Assembly: GCA_047495785.1 (NCBI GenBank)
Contig: JBLDXI010000003.1
Coordinates: 1,736,001 to 1,800,000 of the forward strand
DNA: 64,000 nt
Direction: 5' to 3'
DNA from: Lepidodermella squamata
Lineage: Eukaryota > Gastrotricha
The notes under the pieces are model-generated. The model saw only the letters and a program-made list of their open reading frames with translations, searched no databases and was not told the origin of the DNA. A program made the position numbers and the translations under genes. Shown here one piece after another: positions 50,155 to 59,500 of the stretch; position 1 is the first letter of the stretch; the number at the start of each line of letters is the position of its first letter.

Positions 50155-50345
50155 AGAATCAAATCCCTAGAAGCCTTACGACAACCTTCTAGGCAAAAGC
50201 TGGTTCAGAGCCTGATGTGGTTTTGCATCGCAAATACCCTTTACGGTTTACGGCCAAATAATTCTGCGGTTTGCACCTTCATACTCGAATGACAAATCGC
50301 GACCTCATCATAAGCGTTTTCTGAATGAGTTGGCTTGGTTCACAA
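50155..50345 (+). pseudogene. Decayed channel 3' end (TM3 region)
   Basis: GAAGCCTTACGACAACCTTC and the following CTAGGC..AGCTGGTTCAGAGCCTGATG match the TM2-TM3 linker and TM3 codons of the channel genes, and CGCGACCTCATCATAAGCG matches the intracellular loop. Small insertions, deletions and stops break the frame. It is an older relic than the copy that follows. Confidence 0.65.
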
Positions 50346-50582
50346 CCGATGTGCTATGAGCCAATAGTTAATGAAGTCGATTTTTGTATGATTAGGATTA
50401 ATCCTAAACCTCCCAAAACATTACATATTGGTATTTACATCGAGACTGCAAAAGTTACACTAAGCAAGTTATAATTTATCAGCCATTTCATTGCAGAAAG
50501 CCTCAACGGTTGTCCAAAGTCGATGCAAACTGTCTCAAGTTTGAGTTTTTTTGCTGTCGAATTGTAAAAAGTCTAGGTCTCA

Positions 50583-50617
50583 AGGCCCAGGCGGGAATTG
50601 AACCCGCGATCTTCTGT
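50583..50617 (-). pseudogene. Truncated tRNA-Thr (3' half only)
   Basis: Matches tRNA-Thr(CGT) from the 3' acceptor strand through the T arm to the 3' anticodon stem, then switches abruptly to channel coding sequence (from about 50624). About 90 bp of flank before it also matches the flank of the intact tRNA at 51247. Confidence 0.85.
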
Positions 50618-50621
50618 CTTT

Positions 50622-50990
50622 TCTGCCTTTTCTGTCACTGTGCTGCTGACTATGACTGTTATGCAGAGTGCGATTTTGAATGAGGTCCCTAAAAAGCCTT
50701 ACGACACCCTTCTTGGCAAGCTGGTTCAGAGCTTGGCGTGGTTTTGCATCTCAACCACCATCTACAATCTGATGATTTTATGGCTGGCAACTTCGTACTT
50801 TGATCCGAATGTGAAATCGCGACCCCATAAGCGTTTTTTCAATGGGCGAATTGGTTTGGCTCGCTTTATTGATTTATACGTTTTTGTATGCGGCATATTT
50901 GCATTCATTTTTGTCCACATCCAGGTTCTACAAAACAAGGACTTGGTCTATGATTATGTTATGCGATCCTTCAATCTATCGAAATAGAAG
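50622..50990 (+). pseudogene. Truncated channel copy (TM2 to stop)
   Basis: An intact frame begins inside TM2 (FSVTVLLTMTVMQS) and continues through TM3, the loop and TM4 to the same stop as the full genes. It has no signal peptide, ligand domain or TM1 and cannot form a subunit alone. The first about 40 bp resemble gene 1 (GTGCTGCTGACTATG), the rest gene 2 (CTTCTTGGCAAGCTGGTTCA), so it may be a conversion mosaic. The 3' flank retains the channel 3'UTR. Confidence 0.85.
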
Positions 50991-51246
50991 AAATATAGAG
51001 AGGGTGCGAATTTTTGCACCACATAAATTTATTCCGACAGATTTTGAAGTCGACTCGAAATGGCTAACTTCGATTACAACAAAATCACTCTTAAATGTCC
51101 TGCAAATACCGAAACTAAACTGCAAAAGTTACACTAAGCTAGTTATCACTTTCAGCCATTTCATTGCGGAATGTCTCAACGGGTGTCCAAAGTCGATGCA
51201 AACTTTCTGAGTTTTTTGCTGTCGAATTGTAAAAAAGTCTAGGTCA

Positions 51247-51318
51247 AGGCCCAGGCGGGAATTGAACCCGCGATCTTCTGTTTACGAGACAGACGCTCTA
51301 CCACTAAGCTACTGAGCC
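51247..51318 (-). tRNA. tRNA-Thr (CGT)
   Basis: Intact 72-nt gene on the minus strand with all stems paired, anticodon CGT. It terminates the partial channel duplication. Confidence 0.93.
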
Positions 51319-51655
51319 TGACTGGATCCTGGGGACAGCTTACTGCTGTTACTTCTAAACCAAAAGGTGGAAAGGTGCGATGCTAAGTGTTAAGTAAAAA
51401 AATTACGAAGACATGGTCGTGGCGTTCCTGTTGTACCTATTAATTTTCTTCTGCGAAGATGCGATCGTGCATGCGGGCTGGGAAACTTGAGGACTAGATC
51501 CGGTTCAACCCTTGATCTCAGCCTGAATTCTGCTTAATGCCCGCTTAACGTGTTTGCGGGCGCGTACTTAGAAATCGGTCAGAACCGGCTATTAGCGGTT
51601 ACAAATCGCGACTGAGACTGTAAGCAGGTGGCTGAGAATTAGGATAAGCTCCGCC

Positions 51656-51662
51656 TATAAAA
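51656..51662 (+). promoter_or_regulatory. TATA box of the knottin gene
   Basis: TATAAAA 74 bp upstream of the start codon at 51730, following a GC-richer stretch. Position fits a start of transcription near 51685-51695. Confidence 0.6.
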
Positions 51663-51780
51663 CCAACCTAGTTTCGTCCCATAACCAACCGCTATAACTC
51701 ACCAAAAATTCTTGATATCTCGGATAATAATGGCCCGTTTTCTCTGTTTTGCCGCTCTGGCTGTTTTCATCGCAGCTGTT

Positions 51781-54643
51781 GGCTAACTGTCATGTAACAG
51801 AAAGTAAAACGTAAGAATGTCCATCAGCCGATGCCATGTACCCGAAAGCAGGTAACCGAATGTTCAAACAACCGAATGCAAACGTCATATTGTCAAATCT
51901 CCGATTGTCAAACACCCGAAAATTTTTTTTAGTATAATTGCTCGATATTTATATGATAAACACTTTGCAATCAACTTTCCCCGAGAAAAGAGGAACCGGC
52001 GGGATAAAAAATGTTATCAAAGCGAAAATGAGACGTGACAAGTGATTTCGGCCCTATCTCTGTTTTCGCAGAAATTTGAAAATTGGGTGTCGTGCAATGA
52101 TTGTGCGTCAGCGTTGCCTTTTAAAAGGTTGCTACGTCGCTTGCCACGTCTCAAATATAGCTTGAAGCTTGGAAAATGGGTTGGTCTTCGTAATGCAAGA
52201 TGCAAGTGCTTTATTCTAAGCAAATGTCCAGATTTTGCCGGCAACCTACAAACTTCGCGACCAGTTTTGATAATAAATTGGGACTCGCACATTTCTAAAC
52301 TCTTCGGTTGTCAGAGATGGAATGCTAAAGTTTGGGAAGAGGACATGACCCTGGATTATTCACTTCAAATAAGCAACTCGATATTGCTGCGATTCCAGAT
52401 TCAAAATGGATCAATTGCATTGAAGCAAATTATGATTTTAGCGAGGAATAATTCTGTTAAACTGGAGCATCTTGCTTATATGGGAAACCAATGAAGAATG
52501 CATCAAAATAATGAATAAACAAGTCGCAAAATGATGACGCAGCGATGCAGTCGAGTGTCGATCTGAATTAAGCCAGTGAGGTCCTCTTAAAGGATCTTGA
52601 TATTAGAAAATGAATCTTTTTTCGAAAACGTTTTACTCCACATGATGTTTTACCATTTTAACCAGTTTTATCTGCCCCTTGCGTATTTTTGGTTGGCCTT
52701 GTTTGCCTTTACCATCTTCTTCGTCCTCTTCTGCGTAATTCGACCGTACAGGCGTGTGCAGGTGCAGCGTCACAAGTTCTCATTTGAAGTAGACGGATGG
52801 CTCTACATCACTAACAGAACCGTGGTTAACGCCGACAACGTTCGAAAAACCTACCTAGTCTGTCAGCGGAACGCCGAAGGTGGCTGCCCGGCTACTGGTG
52901 TCTATACTCACGGCATCGATCAACTCAAGTTAAGCGACGACCCAAGGCATTCGTACCACAACCACGCCAAACCAGACCTACAATCAGTGCAGTTTGTAGC
53001 TGATACTGTGAACTCGGCTCGCGATGACGTCGACGCTCCAGTACAAGCTATCTTCAATAATGCCAGAGCGAACGCCGTTGCCGCTGGTGCCAATGCTGCT
53101 GAACGAGACGAGATAGCTGCTCGGTTACCGAATTTCAATCAGATTTACAGAAGTAAGTTGCGATCGATATTTAGTATTTTGCTCGAACTTGTTTCTTTTT
53201 GCAGCTATGTACCGTGCACGACACGAAGTTGATCCAGTGAATCCTGTACAGCGACATGAGATCAATCTTGCTAACTACGATATGAATGATGTCAACCACG
53301 AACCAATGGTGTTGGCCGATACCGGTGCTCACGATGCTGATAGAATAATCGTTTTCGGCTCTCTCCGCGGCCTGGCGCACTTGGCTAACAGCCAGGAATG
53401 GTATTGTGACGGCACTTTTCGCAGCTGCCCGCCAATGTTCGCCCAAGTAAGTTATTTTCTTTGACTTCGTTTTTTTAGAATTAGTCTTTATCTCTGATTA
53501 ATAGATTTACACCATTCATGCCTTCATCATGGGAATTCAATTTCCGTTGATTTTTGCTTTGCTGCCAAACAAGGCTGCACCGACTTACCAAAGGCTGCTC
53601 TACATCATATTCGCACGTTTCCAAGAGTTGCATATCGTTTGGCGATTACGCCTGATTCTGTCCGATTTTGAGACCGGTTTTGACGCTGCCGTTACAGCTT
53701 TCTGGAATCATGGAATGGCGCATATCGGTTGCTATTTCCATTTTTGCCAGGTTTTAATTTCATTTTAGATGCTGATTATTTCACTATTTCTAACTTTAGG
53801 CTGTCTGGAGTAATATTCAAGCGCATGGTCTAGTTGCCGAATACCGCGACAACGCTGAACGCAAGTTGGCTTTTCGAATGCTGATGGCTCTTGGTTTGGT
53901 ACCAGCGGATCGAAAGCTGCACTACTTCAACCTGGTGATCGCCTACTGTCATGCTCAAGGCTTTCAATCGGTGGTTTTGTTCGGTCTGGGCTATTTTACC
54001 AACCAGTGGATCCACGGCACGCCGTTGGAGAAATGGACTTGGCATGGGCGCTCCATCCGTACCAACAATGATACTGAGGCCTGGAACGGAGCGTTCAACA
54101 AATTAGTGAACAAAGTGCACCCGACATTCAACAAATTTCTGGGCAAGCTAAAGAAAAGCCACGACTGGACCATGGTCGAAATCGCCGCTGCGCTTGGCGG
54201 AAATGGCAGGCCTGTTGGCACGACGCGTTATCGCGCTTTGAATCGCCGAATTCTGCGGTTAATGGGCAACATCGACAATTTGGCGCCATTGCAATACCTT
54301 CGATCTTTAGCAAATTTGGTGCCGGTCAATGACCAACCCGGCCAATGATTTCCATGTTTTTGTGCATTTTTTACCGTTTCAATATATGTGCCCATGTGCA
54401 TTTTAACTACCAGTTGTTTAAAACCCCATTTCCTACTTAATGTTAAAACAAATAAAACTCATTACATTTTATTAATTTTCCATTTTGTTGCCAAAAAAAA
54501 TTTTCGGGTGTTTGACAATCGGGGATATTTCAATCTTGTGTTTGCATTCGGGCGTTTGAACATTCGGGTGTTTGAATTCGAGTACATGCCATTTGGCTGT
54601 TTGTCTTACGGTTACATGCTTTCTGGTAAATGACCGGACACCC
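51781..54643 (+). mobile_element. MULE (Mutator-like) DNA transposon with long terminal repeats
   Basis: About 2.86 kb bounded by inverted repeats of roughly 140 bp. The left inner part (CGATTGTCAAACACCCGAAA at 51912-51931) pairs with TTTTCGGGTGTTTGACAATC at about 54502, and the outer ends are GGCTAACTGTCAT and the complement of GGGTGTCCGGTCAT. The direct repeat CAGCTGTT flanks it (51773-51780 and 54643-54650), the length expected of a Mutator target duplication. It carries an apparently intact transposase, so it may be recent. Confidence 0.82.
52642..54348 (+). CDS. FLYWCH-MULE transposase
   Basis: Exons to 53152, 53205-53446, 53505-53750 and 53800-54348 join in phase with short introns. 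Order: a FLYWCH-type zinc finger (FSFEVDGWLYI, YLVCQRNAEGGCPATG, HSYHNHAKPD), then the MULE DDE domain with Asp in WYCDGTFRSCP, Asp in LILSDFETGFD, a CYFHFCQ motif and Glu in TNNDTEAWNGAFN. No stop or frameshift. The 5' end is uncertain: the ATG at 52642 gives a hydrophobic leader unusual for a transposase, and acceptor-like sites just before the finger (for example near 52750) allow an alternative first exon. Confidence 0.8.
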
Positions 54644-55042
54644 AGCTGTTAGTGCTGATGATGGACAATGTGCCAAGGAGGGTAATCATTGTGAAGCTAC
54701 CTTCTTCAATCAAATTCCATGTTGCGATGAGTTGTAAGTAGCCTATTTTTAGCAGCATTACAACTATTTTTGATCTGTTTTCAAGGATATGCAATGGACG
54801 CCAGACGCGAACTGGAGTCGTCGGAACTTGCAAGAAGAGTGGCCAAGCCCTCACTAGGCCAGACACATGCAAACCTGAGTCAGGCACCTGTATCAACTAC
54901 GGCCAGGATGGAGAGTGCTGCGAAGGACTGTGAGTATATCTATCCTCTAAATCCTGCTTTCACTCTTTTACTCTTTTCTATATTGTGATATAGGGCATGC
55001 TATCCGAAACCCGGAAGCCGTGTTGGCTGGTGCCGTCCTTAG

Positions 55043-55350
55043 GATGGTCTATGCCCACTGGTCCCTTCTGCGTCTCTGTTGGTGACTGTTGCGAGGGAAT
55101 ATAACTGACATCGCATTATAACACACTTTATTTCGCATTCAAGTCTCCTCGAGATAAGGAAGAATTAAGATGGTGAATGAATAAATAATCTGTTATTCTA
55201 TCTACTTGAGCTTTCTCTTGTGTTGACTTGATTCTAAACAGTTTTGATCGTAGAAGCTTTCATGGAAATGATTGAAAGCTTGGATATCATGGAATATTCA
55301 TGGAATATCACTCTTAGAATTGTAATATCATCGAAAAAATGTTCGATTTC
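55043..55350 (+). other. Knottin 3' flank
   Basis: Holds a Cys-codon-rich stretch to 55100 in another frame and an AATAAA-type signal in GAATGAATAAATAATC near 55177. Nothing else recognised. Confidence 0.45.
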
Positions 55351-55600
55351 GGCTCAGTAGCTTGCAGGGTGGCCAAAAAGCAAAACGACGCAGAAGGCGA
55401 ATTCGATGCGCACCATTTTATTGATGAGTTTCAAGTGATTGAGGAGTTTCGTCAAAAGAATGCTTGAAATTCCTCAACTTCTTAAAACTCCTCATTGATG
55501 CGCATCATATTCGCCGTCTACGGCTATTTTTGGCAACCCAGCAGTGGTATAGAGCGTCTGTCTTGTCGAAGGTCACGGGTTAGATTGCTATGAAGTCGAT
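55351..55600 (+). pseudogene. tRNA-Thr relic interrupted by a small element
   Basis: The first 13 bases of tRNA-Thr (GGCTCAGTAGCTT, 55351-55363) are followed by a 179-bp insert, then the D loop resumes as AGTGGTATAGAGCGTCTGTC (55543-55562) and decays through the anticodon and T arms. Confidence 0.65.
55364..55542. mobile_element. MITE inserted in the tRNA relic
   Basis: Ends form an imperfect inverted repeat of about 45 bp: GCAGGGTGGCCAAAAAGC and GGCGAATTCGATGCGCACCA pair with TGATGCGCATCATATTCGCC and GCTATTTTTGGCAACCCAGC. A CAGGG-type end is reminiscent of hAT elements, but no 8-bp target duplication is evident. Confidence 0.65.
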
Positions 55601-55716
55601 TGATAAAGAACCTCGAAATCATCACACAGAAAACTTACAATAAGCACAGATTGCAAGAGGGTCCAAGGTCCAAATGTTTGCACCACTTAAATTGAGGTTC
55701 CAGCGCTAAATTTATC

Positions 55717-55924
55717 CATAGCGCAGCCACTTTTTACCGTAGCCGAGAAAATCGCACAATAGAGCAAACGAATTGCCTGCACAAAAGGACAAACTTTTCG
55801 GGCCAATATTTTTTATTTCCAAAATGAAAAATATTCGCCGAAAAATCTGTTCGCGTTTCCTTATTCAAATTAAGGGCTCTATTGTGAGATATTCTCGGCC
55901 TCGGTAAAAAGTGGCTGCGCTATG
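55717..55924. mobile_element. MITE with CATAGCGCAGCC ends (208 bp)
   Basis: About 50-bp inverted repeats: CATAGCGCAGCCACTTTTTA, CCGAGAAAATCGCACAATAG at left; CTATTGTGAGATATTCTCGG, TAAAAAGTGGCTGCGCTATG at right. TA dinucleotides at both borders fit a TA target site. Non-coding. Confidence 0.75.
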
Positions 55925-56309
55925 TCTGATTTTTTGTGATTTCGGATTTTGTTTTCTTCAATATTATTGATGCCTGCATGACCCTGGAATGTTTACACTA
56001 GCTATTTACCTAGTATCATCAGTTTCGAGACTGATGATATCGGAAAAATCACTCATTTGTAGAATCGATACTTGGAATCGATATCGATTTTCTAGGCTGA
56101 CGTCGTAAACTGATCGCCAATAGCGCAAAATATGCGTAATAGAAAGATCCATTTTGGTACGGCACGATGTTATAAATTTAAACTCATGCCATGAACCCTA
56201 GATTCAGGTTGCGCACTTGGCACACCAGGTTTGTGCCCATTTTCTGAAGTTTATCAGCAAAAACTCAAAAAAATCGAAAAAAATCGGCCGTTATAACAGA
56301 CCGTTATAA

Positions 56310-56570
56310 CAGCAAATACCCAAAACATCAAACGCGACATAACAGCAGAAACGCGATGCATCTTTTACGTTTTACGTAGTAAAATCTTCGCTGTTTTGTC
56401 GCATTTGCTGTTCTGCGCAGTTGCTGTTTTGTCGGCGTACCAAATCAATCATTAAATTTGCCAAATCAGATTTATTGTTGTTATGCAAATTGTGTCACAA
56501 CATGAGTAATAAAACAAAAATTGAAATCAAGTTCGTAGAATATTGATGTTTGTTAAAAATGTCCTTTGCC
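56310..56570. repeat. Dispersed repeats next to the ankyrin gene
   Basis: The first part (56310-56440) is a second copy of the ACAGCA/TGTCGC foldback repeat found in ABCC copy B intron 2. The second part (56463-56570) matches the repeat at 49975-50105. They abut just downstream of the ankyrin gene stop. Confidence 0.65.
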
Positions 56571-56582
56571 GCAGCGGAATTT

Positions 56583-59500
56583 TTATTGACTTGAACGCTT
56601 CTTCTTCGCAGCCGACTCGAGAATTTCCAAAACAATCGCCTCATCGCTCTCCGAAGTCTGGCGACTCGCTTCTTCAGCCGCGAAAAGCGCCGAACGGTGC
56701 CCGGTCGCTTGATGCAGCACGTCCGCGCCGAAATCCAACAGGGTTCGCACCATTTCAGCCTTCAAAGCCGTCGCAGCCTTGATCAGGGCGGTTTCGTAGG
56801 TTTTGCGCTCGACAGCGTTGATGCGAGCGCCGTGTTGAACGAGAAGCCGAACGGCTTGGACGTTGTTTTGCTCGACGGCGAACATGAGCGGGTTCTTGCC
56901 GTCGCGTTTAGTCTCCGCGTTCGGGTCGGCTTTGTGTTCGAGGAGCAGGCGAACGATTGGGGCGGAGTCGGAGGAGGAATTTGCGGCGATCATCAGTGCG
57001 GTCACGTGACGGTGGTCGCGAGCGTTCGGATCAGCGCCGTTTTTGAGCAACAGCTCGATCAACTCGGCATCAGAGCCTAAATTTACATTTGTTTTGAAAT
57101 TAATTCTTGAGTAAAAAAAATTGAAATTAAAATTCAATAATTCAATGATTAAATTAATTAAAAATAGGTAAAATTGCTTGGTAAAAGTTAAAGAAATTGA
57201 AAATTGAAATTTTTTTAAATACATTTTAAAATATTTAAAGTAGTTTCAAAATTCTAAATTATATTGAAAATTGAAAACTGGGATTTGGTAACTCAAGGTA
57301 AAAATCAATCGACAAATTCAATAATCGATATCGATTGATAAAAAATCAATCGAAATGATCAATAGCCCTGAATTCCATCCGAATCATTGAGATTTGGGTG
57401 ATTATCGAATAATTTAAAAAAATTTGTTCTCCTATCTTGGAAATCAAATTTCCAACCTCGAAGTATTTCAAATTTATTCTTACCTCGAGCAGCATACATG
57501 AGAGCCGTTTCATTCTCCTTGCTACGCGCATCGACATTCACGCCGTGCTCGACCAGCATCTTAACCAAATCAACACGACCACTCCACGCCGCCAGCATCA
57601 GCGCCGTATCACCATCGTGCTTCTCAGCCGCCTCCAACTCAACACCCTTAGCCGCTAAGAGCAACGGCAAAATCTCAGCCCCACAATCGGCGCGGCGACC
57701 GCTCTCAGAGCAATCAGCAGCTTCGATTAGCGCAGTTCGGCCCGATTTCGTCCTAGCCTTGACATCGGCACCGCGACGTAGGAACAAAGCAGCGGTTTGC
57801 TCTTCGTTATGCTTGACTGCACGGATGAGCGGTGTCTCACCCTCGCCGCGGGTTTTAGCCTCCAGATCGGCATTTTCGTCCAGAAGGAGTTGAGCAGCGT
57901 CGTAACGGCCGTATTTCGCGGCGATGTGGAGGGCGGTTTTGCCGGATTTTGAGACGGCATCAACGTCGAGCGATTTCAGGCTGAGAATGTAGCGGAGGGC
58001 GGCAAGGTTGTTTGCGCGAACGGCGAGCATCACGGCGTTGTAGCCTTTGTGGTTGACCTTGGTCACATCGGCCTTGCTTTCGACGAGCAACTTGACCTGA
58101 AATAAAAAGTGTTGAAATTTACAAATTTTGTGAAATCAAAGTTTTTATTACCAAGTATAAGTCATTTTTATTTTTATTAATATTTGTTCAAATATTTTTA
58201 TTACCAAATTCGGCATGAATATTAATAGATTATTTAATTATTAATAACCCATAAATTAATTACAATTTGCTATAATAAAAATTTCGAAAATAATGTTTAA
58301 TGATAGGGCTAATAAAATTTTCGGTTGTACGACTTTTCAGCAGTGACATTTGAGCAAATGAGGGTCAAATCATCAGTGACTTTTCATCAGTGACAAATGA
58401 GCAGTGACATTTGAGCTGCGACATTTGCGCAGTGACAAAGCATCAGTGACAAGTCAGCAGTGATTTTTGTTAATTTTTCCTATATTTTTTCAAATTTATT
58501 ATTTTTATCTCAATGACATTTGCGCAGTGACATTTCAGCGGAGACATTTCATCAGGAGAATTTCAGCCACGCTAAGCAGGGGGACTATGCGCTACATTGA
58601 AGTTGAGCTCAAAAAGTGCAAGGTCAATGCCCAAGATTAATAAATAAAAATTGATGAAATGTCACTTGCTCATTTGTCACTGATGAAAAGTCACTGCTCA
58701 ATAGTCACTGATATTTTGTCGCTGCTGAAATGTCACTGCTCACTTGTCTACATGAATCATTTAAATTAATACAAAAATTTGATTTTTACGGATTTTTTAC
58801 TGACAAGGTGTCACTGATGAAAAGTCACTGCTGATTTGACCCTCATTTGCTCAAATGTCACTGCTGAAAAGTCTGACCACGAAAATTTTCAAATTTTTAG
58901 CCCGAATTTTCCACCTCACGATGACGTTGAATATGCAAATGAGCTTTCTACACAATTAACCCTATTTGTCGCCCAAAACGAGCCAAACACATCAATATCA
59001 AAAATCAGGAAAAATAATTTCGAAAATTCTAAAAAATGTCCAGAGCGCTAGGTTGAAATTTCAGATTTTTTTAGCATAGCAGATCATGAAACTTCGAAAA
59101 ATACAGCACTGTCTAAAATTAGTGATTCTCGCCATGAAATAGGAAAAAAATATATTTTCGATAATTCGATGATTCCATATTTTTCAAGAAAAAGAATGTT
59201 TTTGAAAAACCAAAATCTCTGGGTTAAAACTTCCATCAAATTAGAGCTCAATTCTTAATTCTTTAAATTATTCCAAGTAAAAAATCCGGAATTTCAAAAT
59301 TTCAAAATTTTTATAATTTAAATTGATTTTCAGGAAATATTTTTTATGATGCCATGATCAAGATTTTTTTGTCTTTTGTCTTCTCTACATTCATCAGTTG
59401 CGGATTTCTATCTGGAATTTTTGATAAAATTAGGAAAAAAATTAGGAAAACAAAAATAATTTAGTTAGAACTATCAAAAATGCATATTTTCGAGCTTACC

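Larger units (their letters stand above)
51730..55042 (+). pseudogene. Secreted tandem cystine-knot (knottin-like) peptide gene split by a transposon
   Basis: The host pieces are 51730-51780 (start and hydrophobic signal-peptide codons), then after the inserted element 54651-54733, 54786-54929 and 54994-55042. Splice sites are GT-AG with introns of 52 and 64 bp. The two sides of the insertion are in the same reading phase. The mature part shows two inhibitor-cystine-knot patterns in tandem: Cys, six residues, Cys, eight or nine, Cys-Cys, four, Cys, ten or more, Cys. Such two-knot peptides occur among ion-channel ligands, protease inhibitors and antimicrobial peptides; the target here is unknown. 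The element interrupts the first exon, so this allele should make no normal product unless the element is excised. A further Cys-rich stretch in another frame follows the stop (55060-55100), possibly a lost third knot. Confidence 0.72.

Noticed and set aside
52042-52494. 150-codon plus-strand frame between the left MULE repeat and the transposase
   Set aside because: No ATG near the start and no recognisable domain; it could be a cargo exon but nothing supports it beyond openness.
57346-58090. Extension of ankyrin exon 4 into the following intron
   Set aside because: The open frame continues past a GTAAGA donor but loses ankyrin pattern at once; the next exon joins in phase at 57076.
58321-58870. 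CRISPR-like array of short spaced repeats
   Set aside because: Repeats are degenerate, about 13-16 bp apart without unique spacers, occur in both orientations and lie in a eukaryotic intron.
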